Below are positions 26,463 to 34,276 of a stretch of DNA of 45,043 nucleotides, piece after piece. A program made the position numbers and the translations under genes. The notes under the pieces are model-generated. The model did not search any database. It saw only the letters and a list, made by a program, of their open reading frames with translations, and had not been told where the DNA came from. Origin of the DNA: Pseudomonadota bacterium (GTDB taxonomy: Bacteria; Pseudomonadota; Gammaproteobacteria; Steroidobacterales; Steroidobacteraceae); the NCBI GenBank assembly GCA_021805275.1, contig JAJZFQ010000110.1, positions 1 through 45,043 of the forward strand. Direction: 5' to 3'. How positions within the stretch are numbered: position 1 is the stretch's first letter; the number at the start of each line of letters is the position of its first letter.

Positions 26463-26965
26463 GCGATCCGATTGATTGCAAGAAACTGATCACCAACCTG
26501 TCGGTCTCATCCAGAGCCGAGGCGATCGAAAACTCCAATGGCACGCGCTTCGCTGGAAGATTGAGCGACTTTTCACAAGGTCCTCAAATCCGGCTGCCAA
26601 GCTGAGCAGTCAAAACTAATTACCGCCGAGCGGCTGCCAAATCTATTGGCGATGTTCTGCAGCTTGGGCTGGCGCATATTCTGGCTGCTGATGCTCAATC
26701 GCTCCATCCGACAGGCAGCGGCTACCCTTACGTTCACTGCGTTGGAAACATAACTGCTCAAACGCTTTGCATCCGAACATCAGCGTTCCCCGTCGGATCG
26801 GCCACCTTCTTTACAAACCCGCCTGCTACAGCCTGCATGCCTCGGGGCCATCTCAACCGCCTCAGCGATCCTCCACCAGGCAACACTGTCATCTGGCGTG
26901 GAATGTCTCGCCTCACTGACATCGAGATCTGCTTTCAGATGGGAGCCGAACTTGTGGGTCATTGA
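26463..26965 (+). pseudogene. IS4-family transposase remnant (C-terminal third, frameshifted)
   Basis: Reading across frames recovers the end of an IS4-family DDE transposase: RDPIDCKKLITNLSVSSRAE, then after a frameshift LQWHALRWKIE, then after another TFHKVLKSGCQAEQSKLITA and ERLPNLLAMFCSLGWRIFWL, an in-frame stop, and finally GHLNRLSDPPPGNTVIWRG and MSRLTDIEICFQMGAELVGH before TGA at 26963-26965. The order, spacing and the DPPPGN-V-WRG-SRLTDI tail are characteristic of the family. The E of the DDE triad would be in WKIE. The N-terminal two thirds and clear terminal repeats are not seen. The element is dead and old, given at least three frameshifts and one stop. Confidence 0.82.
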
Positions 26966-27492
26966 AAGCAAGATCGGACGGTTACGCTACATCGGACCGA
27001 TCAGCGCCCTGACTGTCGGGTTGATTTCCGCGAGCGTCATCATCAGCTTGGCGAGCGAGGCGCACAGCTTCAACGACGAGCGCGTCGGTCACGCGCATCC
27101 GGCCTGAGGGCGCGCCGTCGATCGTCAGGACCTGTGCGGGAGCGCCCGCTGTGTTGCCCCGTCGCATCCATGCCGACCCAGGGACTGATTCATCGGCCGC
27201 ACTGCCGTGCTTGTCGGCAAACTTTACATGCTCGCCGATCGACTATTTCCCGCCGCAAACGCCTCGGGAAGCTCATCGAGCGCCTCCAGCCAGCGCATGA
27301 AAAATCATAACGATTTGAAAATTGTTGGAATATTAATTTAATCCTCGGGTGCTCGCGCCCGCGAACCGCGGCGCTGACGCAGGACCGTATTGACTTCAGC
27401 TCCGGTCCGATATCGAGAATCTTTACAATATCTTCGCACGAGGATGTGATGGTGCTCAGCTAAGCCATTGAAAAATTGGCAAACCTCCGTCT
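26966..27492. other. Upstream region of the PEP-CTERM gene
   Basis: No gene is recognised. The part at 27297-27342 is notably AT-rich against the high-GC background. It suits a bent or IHF-bound segment between an enhancer and the sigma-54 promoter at 27493, but no perfect IHF consensus was found. Small frames at 26980-27170 could not be assigned. Confidence 0.4.
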
Positions 27493-27508
27493 TGGCACGC
27501 GAATTGCT
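27493..27508 (+). promoter_or_regulatory. Sigma-54 (RpoN) promoter of the PEP-CTERM gene
   Basis: TGGCAC, five bases, then TTGCT exactly matches the sigma-54 -24/-12 consensus (TGGCAC-N5-TTGCW). The predicted start site is near 27519, giving a 44-base leader before the ATG at 27563. RpoN control of PEP-CTERM genes, with the PrsK/PrsR two-component pair, is known in other exosortase-bearing bacteria. Confidence 0.75.
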
Positions 27509-27562
27509 TCACAATACACAACGCGACTCTGGTCGCAGGAAAATAATGTACGGGAGGGCTTT

Positions 27563-28258
27563 ATGAAAGCAAAGCTCAAGAAGAACCTTGTGGCGAGCAC
27601 CGTCAGCTCGATCCTGCTCGGAATTGCTGGTTTCGGCGGCTCATCGGGTGCTCTCGCAACCGTTGCCAATGCGCCGTGCCCGAACGTGGGGTATGCGACG
27701 GCCGGGTGTGATCTGATCATCACCTTGAACGCCAACGGTACGGCAACTGTTTCAAGCGGACCGTCGGCCAGCTTATCGAATGGCACCTACGACGGATCCG
27801 ATGACACTCTAGTCGGCGTCGTCAACAACTCCGGTGGTACCGTCAACTCGATCTTTCTGTCGTCATCGAATTCGATCTTTAGCTTCGATGGCGATGGCAT
27901 CTCAGAGAACCCGAATACGACCAGCGGTAAGGCTGGACTCGGGCTATCGGGTGATTCGGGTCCTTCGCACAGCGGATATTCGGGTACCGACTCGAATTCG
28001 GGTTCGTACGATCTCAGCGGACCGCTCAACAGCTTCTCGAGCATCAGCTCGAACTACATGTCCGGCAATGTGAACTTCGGGAGCGGACTCGGCGCTGGCG
28101 GCAGCGCCTTCTTCTCACTCGAGGAACAGCTGAACGCGGCGAGCTTCACCGCCGCGCCCACCTCCGTTCCGGAGCCCGGGTCGCTCGCGATTTTTGCGGC
28201 GGGCCTGGCAGGGTTCGCCGGATTGGGATGGATGCGGCGGCGCCGACAGAAGAGCTGA
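27563..28258 (+). CDS. PEP-CTERM sorting-domain secreted protein
   Basis: A 231-residue secreted protein. Residues 1-37 are a signal peptide (basic KAKLKKN, hydrophobic core, ALA/ANA cleavage). The C-terminus has the full PEP-CTERM tripartite signal: VPEPGS at 202-207, a hydrophobic helix at 208-223, and RRRR at 225-228. Exosortase would cleave it at the inner membrane for export with exopolysaccharide. The mature part is rich in Ser, Gly, Asn and Thr with a FFSLEEQL stretch near 183, recalling a common PEP-CTERM family with FSLE near its end. Tyrosines at 76 (next to DGSDD) and 149 (SGSYD) sit among acidic residues. GGGAGGG lies before the ATG. The gene is led by a sigma-54 promoter and followed by two sulfotransferases. 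Its function is unknown. Confidence 0.9.
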   Translation: MKAKLKKNLVASTVSSILLGIAGFGGSSGALATVANAPCPNVGYATAGCDLIITLNANGTATVSSGPSASLSNGTYDGSDDTLVGVVNNSGGTVNSIFLSSSNSIFSFDGDGISENPNTTSGKAGLGLSGDSGPSHSGYSGTDSNSGSYDLSGPLNSFSSISSNYMSGNVNFGSGLGAGGSAFFSLEEQLNAASFTAAPTSVPEPGSLAIFAAGLAGFAGLGWMRRRRQKS

Positions 28259-28284
28259 CTTCTCGCGCAGACCCAAAAGGGACA

Positions 28285-28310
28285 GCAAACCCCGCTTTAG
28301 CGGGGTTTGC
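28285..28310. terminator. 12-base-stem hairpin between PEP-CTERM gene and sulfotransferase 3
   Basis: GCAAACCCCGCT and AGCGGGGTTTGC form a perfect stem with a 2-base apex as drawn; in RNA the top pairs would open. It is 27 bases past the PEP-CTERM stop. No U-run follows, so it may be a partial terminator or mRNA stabiliser that lowers expression of the downstream genes. Confidence 0.6.
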
Positions 28311-28346
28311 CATGCTGGGCGCAATGATTCGACAGACAATGTGAGC

Positions 28347-30269
28347 ATGGCGACCACCGGCAATCGCACGCCGCGCGAGTCTGTGCAACTCACAGCAGAG
28401 CTGGCGGAGGGTGTGCGGCACCATCAGGCCGGGCTGCGCAAAGAAGCCGCCGCCTGCTACCGCAGGGTGCTGGCCGATGCACCTTCCCACCCGGACGCCC
28501 TTCACCTGCTTGGGCTCATCGCCTTGAGCGAAGGCGATCCCGAGGGCGCGATCCGGCTGATCGGTGAGGCCGTGGCGGCGCTACCGCAGTTCGCCGGGGC
28601 TCACAGCAGCTTGGGGAACGCGCTTCGGGAGGCGGGCCGCCATGCGGAGGCCGAGCACAGCTACAGGCGGGCGCTCGCCATTGATGCGAATTGCGCACCC
28701 GCTTACAACAATCTCGGGCTCCTACTGTGCGAGAAGGGCGATTTCGCCGCCGCGGCCGAGAGCTGCAGCCGCGCGGTTGCGCTCGCTCCGCACCTTGCCG
28801 AGGCACACAACAATTTCGGCAATGCGCTGCGCGGGCTGCGCAAATTGGAGGACGCCGAGGGAGCGTTCCGCCGCGCCTTGCAGCTCGAGCCGAGCGCCGC
28901 GAGGCACACAAATCTCGGCAATGTACTCGTCGATCTCGGACGGTTGGAAGAGGCGGAGGAGTGTTACCGGCGCGCGATAGAGCGAGAGCCGAGTTTTGCT
29001 CCTGCCCATCACGCCCTCGGCATCCGCCTCTACCAGCGCGGTGAGGTCGCGGCGGCCGTCGCGAGCTGTCGCCAAGCCTCCGTGCTCAATCCGGGGCACG
29101 CGCCGGTGTGGCACGACCTTGGCGCAGCGCTGCGCGCCTTAGGACGCATCGATGAGGCGGTCGAGGCGTTCCGCCGCGCGCTCGCGGCCGACCCCGATTA
29201 CGCCGAGGCGTATCGCGATCTGGCCGCCTGTGGCCGACTCCCGGCCGGCGGCTCGGAAGCGACCAGGGCGGCATGTCTTGCGGGCCGGGCCGACCGCCCA
29301 GCGGAAGATCGCGCCGCCGCGGCGTTTGCGCTCGGAAAGGCGCTCGATGATGCCGGCCGGTACGATGAAGCCTTTGCCGCCTACCATGAGGGGAACCGCC
29401 TCTATCGCGGCCACCTCGCCGCCTCGGGCCTACGCTTCGACGGCGAGGCGCTGCGCCGTGAGGTTAATGAGGCGATCGCAACGTTCACCCCAACCTATTT
29501 CGCCTCTGTCGCACACTGGGGCAATCCGTCCGAGCTGCCCGTGTTCATCGTCGGGATGCCGCGCTCGGGAACGAGCCTCATTGAGCAGATCGCCGCCAGC
29601 CATGCGCGGGTTTTCGGCGCGGGTGAGCGCAAAGACATCGGTGCGCTCGGCGCCGAATGCATGGCCGCAGTGGCTGCCCGAGACTGCGCGCGCGTGCGAC
29701 GACTCGCCGAGGACCACCTGAAGCGGCTGCAGGAGATGGGCGGCGATGCCGTGCGCGTCGCCGATAAGATGCCCGACAATCTCTTTCAGCTAGGTGTCAT
29801 CGCAACGCTCTTCCCGGGCGCGCGCGTCATCTTCTGCCGGCGCGACCCGCGCGATCTGTGTCTGTCCTGTTATTTCCAAAGATTCGCCGCCGGCCAGCTG
29901 CACTTCTCCTATGACCTCGCCGATTGCGCGCTGCGATTCGGCGAGACCGAAAGGCTTGCGGCGCACTGGAGGCGCGTGCTACCGCTGCGCTGGCAGGACG
30001 TCTGGTATGAGGATGTGGTCGCCGATCTGGAAGGCGAGAGCCGGCGGCTCATCGCTTTTCTCGGCATTGACTGGGAAGGGGGCTGCCTCAATTTCCACTC
30101 CACGCAGAGGGTGGTGGCTACCGCCAGCGCCTGGCAGGTCCGGCAACCACTGTACGGCCGCTCGGTCGGTCGATGGCGCCATTACCAGCGCCACCTCACA
30201 CCTCTGCTGGAGGAACTCGCGCGATCCGCCGGACGGGCCTGGGCGCTTGCCGCCGGAGATGAGGAATGA
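28347..30269 (+). CDS. TPR-repeat sulfotransferase (3 of 4)
   Basis: From the ATG at 28347 the protein has 640 residues. Well-formed TPR repeats cover about 15-295 (for example NNLGLLLCEKGDFAAAAESC and HTNLGNVLVDLGRLEEAEEC). The sulfotransferase domain begins near 370, with the PAPS loop VFIVGMPRSGTSLIEQI at 399-415, then GAGERKDIG, ADKMPDNLFQLG, and FCRRDPRDLCLSCYFQRF for 3'-phosphate binding. The C-terminal signature is WQVRQPLYGRSVGRWRHYQRHL. A frame continuing upstream to 28194 overlaps the PEP-CTERM gene and is not used. Its stop overlaps the start of the next sulfotransferase (ATGA, 30266-30269). A tyrosine- or sugar-directed sulfotransferase is the family role; the PEP-CTERM protein or the associated polysaccharide are candidate acceptors by context only. 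Confidence 0.88.
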   Translation: MATTGNRTPRESVQLTAELAEGVRHHQAGLRKEAAACYRRVLADAPSHPDALHLLGLIALSEGDPEGAIRLIGEAVAALPQFAGAHSSLGNALREAGRHAEAEHSYRRALAIDANCAPAYNNLGLLLCEKGDFAAAAESCSRAVALAPHLAEAHNNFGNALRGLRKLEDAEGAFRRALQLEPSAARHTNLGNVLVDLGRLEEAEECYRRAIEREPSFAPAHHALGIRLYQRGEVAAAVASCRQASVLNPGHAPVWHDLGAALRALGRIDEAVEAFRRALAADPDYAEAYRDLAACGRLPAGGSEATRAACLAGRADRPAEDRAAAAFALGKALDDAGRYDEAFAAYHEGNRLYRGHLAASGLRFDGEALRREVNEAIATFTPTYFASVAHWGNPSELPVFIVGMPRSGTSLIEQIAASHARVFGAGERKDIGALGAECMAAVAARDCARVRRLAEDHLKRLQEMGGDAVRVADKMPDNLFQLGVIATLFPGARVIFCRRDPRDLCLSCYFQRFAAGQLHFSYDLADCALRFGETERLAAHWRRVLPLRWQDVWYEDVVADLEGESRRLIAFLGIDWEGGCLNFHSTQRVVATASAWQVRQPLYGRSVGRWRHYQRHLTPLLEELARSAGRAWALAAGDEE

Positions 30270-32494
30270 GCGGTAAAAGGACGCGTAAGCCACAGTTCCC
30301 CGGAGAACGGGCGGCTCAGATCGTGCGCGGCGCGAGCGGACCCCATCCGCTTCTCATTCAGGTCGATGCGCTGTGCCGCTCCGGCCAGTGGGAGGAGGCC
30401 GAGGCACTGGCTCGCGGAGTCCTCTCCTCAACCCCACGTGATGATGCCGCGCTTCACATGCTGGGGCTGATCCTCAATAAAAAGGGGGACCGTCCGGGGG
30501 CGATGGAGCTGTATCGCCAGGCGATTGCCCTCAATGGCAAGGTCGCCGCCTATCACGGCAATCTCGGCAATGCCCATCTCGAATCGCAATCGCCCGATCC
30601 CCGCGAAGCGGCCCGCTGCTTTCGCCGGGCGCTCGCGCTCGAGCCAGGCTCGGCGCTCGCGCGTTTCGGGCTTGGGCTCGCGCTGCTCGGGCAGCGGGAG
30701 CACCAGGCCGCGGCCCGGGAATTCGATGTTGCAGTGCTTGGGCGCCCGGATCACGCCGACACTCATCGCAACCTCGGAATCGCCCTGACCGAGATCGGGC
30801 GGCTCGATGAGGCGATCACCCATTGCCGGCGCGCGGTCGCCCTCAATCCCGGTTACGCCGGCAACCACTTGAGACTCGGCATCGCGCTCAAGGCCAGTGG
30901 GGATCTGGCGGCGGCCCATGCGCATCTCGTCCATGCCATCGAGCTCGATCCCGAGCTCATCGAGGCCTATGATCAACTCGCCGCGGCCTGTCGCGCGCTC
31001 GGCCGAGAAGCCGATGCTATGCAAGCGCTCAAGCGCGCGCTCGAGCTGCGCCCGCAGAGCGCCGACGGACTGCGTCAGCTGGGGGGCATTCTTTTCGAGC
31101 TGCGCCGATACGATGAAGCGATAGGCGCCTACGAGCGGTCGCTGCTCATCGAACCGCGGTCGGCCGCCGTGTATCGCGGGATCGGACGGGCGCGGTTCTC
31201 GCAGGGGCGTCTGGAGGAGTCGCGCAAGGCCTTGGTCAAAGCGCTAGAACTCGAGCCCGACACCGCCGCGAACTACGCCGCGATGGGACAGAGCTACCAG
31301 ACCGAGGGCCGCTTCGCGGAAGCGATCGCCTGGCAAGAGAAGGCGATCGCCCGCCAGCCGCACAATGCCGAGGCCAACTATACGCTCGCAATGATGCACG
31401 GCACCGCGGATCGCAAAGCGCGCATCCGCGCGCTCGAGGAGACTCTGGCGTCAGGCTCTCTCACCCCCGACCAACAGGTGGGTTTGAGCTTCTCCCTCGG
31501 CAAACTGCACGACGAGGACGGCAACTACGAGGCGGCGTTCCGTTGCTTCAGGACGGGCAACGATCTGCGCAGGGAGCGGCAGAGGCATTCGATGGAAGAG
31601 CAATCGGCTCTCGTCGATCAGACGATCGCCGCATTCTCTCGCGAATTCTTCGCCGCCAAGGGCCGGATCGGGAGCGAGTCGGAACGGCCGATGTTCGTCG
31701 TCGGGATGATGCGCTCGGGCACGACGCTCGTCGAACAGATACTCGCGAGCCATCCGCAGATCCACGGACACGGTGAACTCGAGGAGATCCGTTGGCTCGC
31801 CCAATCGCTACCCGAGCGACTGGGCGTCGGCGGAACCTATCCCGCATGTGTTGCCGGGCTCGATGTCGAGACGATGCAATCCCTGACTGCCGCGCATCTC
31901 GCGCGGCTCGAGCGCGACGCCGCCGCTGCGTTACGCAGCGTCGACAAGATGCCGCACAACTTCCAGTTTCTCGGCCTCATCGCTCTGCTTTTCCCGCGGG
32001 CGAAACTGATCCACTGCGTACGCGATGCGCGCGACACCTGCCTATCCTGCTATTTCCAGGATTTCGGAGTCCGCCACGCCTTCACCTGCGATCTTGAGCA
32101 CCTCGGCCGCTATTATCTGGACTACCGTCGACTGATGGCGCATTGGCATGCGGTGCTGCCCATCCCGATCCTCGATGTGCCCTACGAGGCCCTCGTGGCC
32201 GATCAGGAGGGCTGGAGCCGCAGGATCGTCGAATTCGTCGGCCTGCCCTGGGATGAACGCTGCCTCGACTATCACAAGACCGAGCGCCCGGTGCTGACTT
32301 CGAGCTTCTGGCAGGTCCGCCAGCCAATCTACACCTCATCGATCGGGCGGTGGCGCCATTACGAGAGGCACGTGGGTCCGCTCCTTGATGCCTTGGGGGA
32401 GACGCAGCGCCAGGACTCCGGGGCAAACGCGATCAGCATGCGGCCCACCGGCCTCGCCTACGGGCAGCCAGGGGCAGAGCGGCAAGCACCGTGA
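30266..32494 (+). CDS. TPR-repeat sulfotransferase (4 of 4)
   Basis: A 742-residue protein, the longest of the four. About ten TPR repeats fill residues 30-370 (for example HRNLGIALTEIGRLDEAITH and RQLGGILFELRRYDEAIGAY). The sulfotransferase domain starts near 445, with the PAPS loop MFVVGMMRSGTTLVEQIL at 476-493, GHGELEEIRWLA, VDKMPHNFQFLG, HCVRDARDTCLSCYFQDF, and the signature WQVRQPIYTSSIGRWRHYERHV. Proteins 3 and 4 share CLSCYFQ, which proteins 1 and 2 replace with CFSCFKQ/CCFANFKQ-like versions (GFSCFKQ, CFANFKQ), marking two subgroups. Its ATG overlaps the preceding stop by 4 bases, so the pair is translationally coupled. Different TPR lengths in the pair may give different partners. 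Confidence 0.88.
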   Translation: MSGKRTRKPQFPGERAAQIVRGASGPHPLLIQVDALCRSGQWEEAEALARGVLSSTPRDDAALHMLGLILNKKGDRPGAMELYRQAIALNGKVAAYHGNLGNAHLESQSPDPREAARCFRRALALEPGSALARFGLGLALLGQREHQAAAREFDVAVLGRPDHADTHRNLGIALTEIGRLDEAITHCRRAVALNPGYAGNHLRLGIALKASGDLAAAHAHLVHAIELDPELIEAYDQLAAACRALGREADAMQALKRALELRPQSADGLRQLGGILFELRRYDEAIGAYERSLLIEPRSAAVYRGIGRARFSQGRLEESRKALVKALELEPDTAANYAAMGQSYQTEGRFAEAIAWQEKAIARQPHNAEANYTLAMMHGTADRKARIRALEETLASGSLTPDQQVGLSFSLGKLHDEDGNYEAAFRCFRTGNDLRRERQRHSMEEQSALVDQTIAAFSREFFAAKGRIGSESERPMFVVGMMRSGTTLVEQILASHPQIHGHGELEEIRWLAQSLPERLGVGGTYPACVAGLDVETMQSLTAAHLARLERDAAAALRSVDKMPHNFQFLGLIALLFPRAKLIHCVRDARDTCLSCYFQDFGVRHAFTCDLEHLGRYYLDYRRLMAHWHAVLPIPILDVPYEALVADQEGWSRRIVEFVGLPWDERCLDYHKTERPVLTSSFWQVRQPIYTSSIGRWRHYERHVGPLLDALGETQRQDSGANAISMRPTGLAYGQPGAERQAP

Positions 32495-32748
32495 CCAAGA
32501 GGGGCAGCGAATCTGGCGCCGGTGCCGCATTTGCCCGAGCCGCCCGCGGTGTTGCCCGGGGAATCCGAACACCGGGCTGGTCAGGATCCTGGAAGGATTG
32601 GCGCAGTCGAACGTCGGCCCGCTCTGAAACGGACTGACGAACAGAGGATTGAACAGGTCGATCCCCACAGCCAGGAAGGCGCTGGCCCTAGCCGGCGGCG
32701 GTCTGGAAGCTACTTGAGATGCTCAGCTGGATCGTCGCCGTCACGCTC

Positions 32749-32895
32749 AACTTCTTCGCAACACTGAAGAGTGAGGAAGCGACCGAGCCGTATGCGACCA
32801 AACAGCAGGCCGACCGAGCGATTGCACAGTACATCCATGGCTTTTACAACCCTATCCGCCTGCACTCATCATTGAGATACTTGTCGCCCTACCAG
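32749..32895 (+). pseudogene. IS3-family transposase (OrfB integrase) C-terminal stub
   Basis: About 49 codons match the end of IS3-family OrfB: NFFATLKSEE, YATKQQADRAIAQYIHGFYN and RLHSSLRYLSP, equivalent to the usual FF-TLK-E ... YNP-R-HS-L-Y-SP. The E of SEE could be the last DDE residue. Nothing upstream reads as transposase, and the residues after LSPYQ diverge, so the element was cut on both sides. It lies between the sulfotransferase pair and tRNA-Pro, marking an insertion-prone boundary. Confidence 0.85.
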
Positions 32896-33342
32896 GGTCC
32901 AATGCAATTGTTTATTGTCGTGGGATACATCTATCTCCCCTCGACGCTCACCGAGGGCGGCGCGATGAGCGCCGCTCGCTATACTTAGCGGCAGAAACGC
33001 CGTTACCGCTTCCGCCTGAAACGCCCGCCAGGCATCGGCGGGTACCGCACTGCAACCAACGGCGTGCCAACTCGCACTCTCGAACTTCGAGATGCGGTTG
33101 TACCATCGCGTGCGTGCCTCTGCGACCGGGCCCACGGTCAAAGCCCTGGGCCCGGGCACCTCGGCTGCTGGCACACAAGACCAGGACACCCCGCTCCGCG
33201 TCGTGCCGGCCGATTAGAACGGCCTGCCCGCGCGGCACTGAAGCGTATCAGAGCGCCGCTGCCGGCGATGGCGGCCGGCATCTCGAGCGAGGACGCGTTC
33301 TGGGCATCCATTTGACACCGACTCGTGGTGCGGACTGGTGAA
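32896..33342. other. Gene-poor boundary between IS3 stub and tRNA-Pro region
   Basis: No convincing gene was found on either strand. A hairpin with a 9-base stem (CCGGGCCCA/TGGGCCCGG) is at 33126-33155. No repeat of the tRNA-Pro 3' end was seen here by eye. Confidence 0.4.
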
Positions 33343-33373
33343 CTGCCCGCCGTGGAATTGCCACGGCGGGCAG
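33343..33373. terminator. Strong hairpin downstream of tRNA-Pro
   Basis: CTGCCCGCCGTGG and CCACGGCGGGCAG pair perfectly over 13 bases around a 5-base loop, about 94 bases beyond the tRNA 3' end in its direction of transcription. It is the likely end point of the thrS-to-tRNA-Pro unit. A U-run is absent. Confidence 0.6.
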
Positions 33374-33466
33374 CGTCTACGCGCTCAGGATTGCATCAGG
33401 AAGGAGGTCAGAATCGGAAGTGGACCACAGATGCGGACACACTCGACTTCGCCGCGATCGTTTAAG

Positions 33467-33543
33467 TGGTCGGAGCGCCGAGATTTGAACTCGGGACCCC
33501 TTGCACCCCATGCAAGTGCGCTACCAGACTGCGCCACGCTCCG
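33467..33543 (-). tRNA. tRNA-Pro (anticodon GGG)
   Basis: 77 bases including an encoded CCA. The acceptor stem is CGGAGCG/CGCTCCG with discriminator A. The D-loop has AGTCTGGTAGCGC, the anticodon stem is CTTGC/GCAAG around ATGGGGT (anticodon GGG), and the T-loop is GTTCAAATC. It follows the MerR gene, as in many Gammaproteobacteria. Confidence 0.95.
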
Positions 33544-33636
33544 ACGAAGGGCTATTGTTCTTCTCAAACGGCACGAGCGGGGAAGTCTCGCGCGGATCGT
33601 CATCATACCCCGAATCCCGCCCGCAGCGGGAGGGGA

Positions 33637-33993
33637 TCAGCGCCTGAGGATCTTCAGCAGCTCCTCGAGCTCCAGGCGCAACTGCTTGGCGATCTGCTGG
33701 CTCTGGAACACGTCGGTGCGTGCCTCATCGCCCGTCAGATGATTGCGCGCCCCGCCGATGGTGAAGCCCTGCTCGTACAGCAGGCTCCTGATCTGGCGAA
33801 TTACGATCACATCCTGGCGCTGATAGTAGCGGCGGTTGCCGCGGCGCTTCACCGGCTTGAGCTGCGGGAACTCCTGCTCCCAGTAGCGCAGCACGTGCGG
33901 CTTGACCCCGCACAGCTCACTCACCTCGCCAATGGTGAAATACCGCTTGCCGGGAATGACCGGCAGTTCGGCGTTATTCTTGGGCTCCAACAT
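33637..33993 (-). CDS. MerR-family transcriptional regulator, ihfA-linked type
   Basis: A 118-residue regulator with the MerR winged helix at about 17-85: [20 protein letters not shown], then [20 protein letters not shown]. The short C-terminal helix ([20 protein letters not shown]) is a dimerisation coiled coil. There is no effector domain and no metal-binding cysteine pair, so this is not a metal sensor of the usual kind. The gene is always found after ihfA in this gene block in many Gammaproteobacteria, and its target is not known. Its ATG lies 20 bases inside the end of ihfA, so the two are co-translated. tRNA-Pro follows on the same strand. Confidence 0.93.
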   Translation of the reverse strand: MLEPKNNAELPVIPGKRYFTIGEVSELCGVKPHVLRYWEQEFPQLKPVKRRGNRRYYQRQDVIVIRQIRSLLYEQGFTIGGARNHLTGDEARTDVFQSQQIAKQLRLELEELLKILRR

Positions 33994-34273
33994 ACGCTTC
34001 GACCCGCGCCTTCAGTTTCTGTCCCGGACGAAACGTCACCACTCGCCTGGCGGTGATCGGAATCTCCTCACCCGTCTTGGGGTTTCTGCCCGGCCGCGGA
34101 TTCTTGTCCCGCAGGTCGAAGTTGCCAAAGCCGGAGAGCTTGACCTGCTCGCCGTTCGAGAGCGCCGCCCGCACTTCCTCGAAGAACAGGTCCACCAGTT
34201 CCCTGGCTTCCCGCTTGTTCAGGCCGAGCTGGTTGAACAGCGCCTCGGCCATCTCCGCCTTGGTCAGAGCCAT
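33974..34273 (-). CDS. ihfA: Integration host factor alpha subunit
   Basis: A 99-residue DNA-bending protein that pairs with IhfB. It begins [20 protein letters not shown], has [20 protein letters not shown] and the beta-ribbon arm sequence [20 protein letters not shown], which carries the proline that inserts between base pairs. Length equals the E. coli protein. It starts 4 bases after the pheT stop, as in the enterobacterial pheST-ihfA order. IHF is needed at sigma-54 promoters such as the one before the PEP-CTERM gene, though this is a general link only. Confidence 0.97.
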   Translation of the reverse strand: MALTKAEMAEALFNQLGLNKREARELVDLFFEEVRAALSNGEQVKLSGFGNFDLRDKNPRPGRNPKTGEEIPITARRVVTFRPGQKLKARVEAYVGAQE

Positions 34274-34276
34274 CGT

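Noticed and set aside
26982..27167. Small frames on both strands near 27.0-27.2 kb that look faintly like transposase or membrane peptides
   Set aside because: Neither strand gives a motif in the right order; the resemblance to IS110-type sequence is too weak to claim.
32520..32668. Minus-strand peptide with NPSRILTSPVFGF resembling the end of some TonB receptors
   Set aside because: Only a dozen residues fit, with no preceding barrel sequence and no proper terminal strand.
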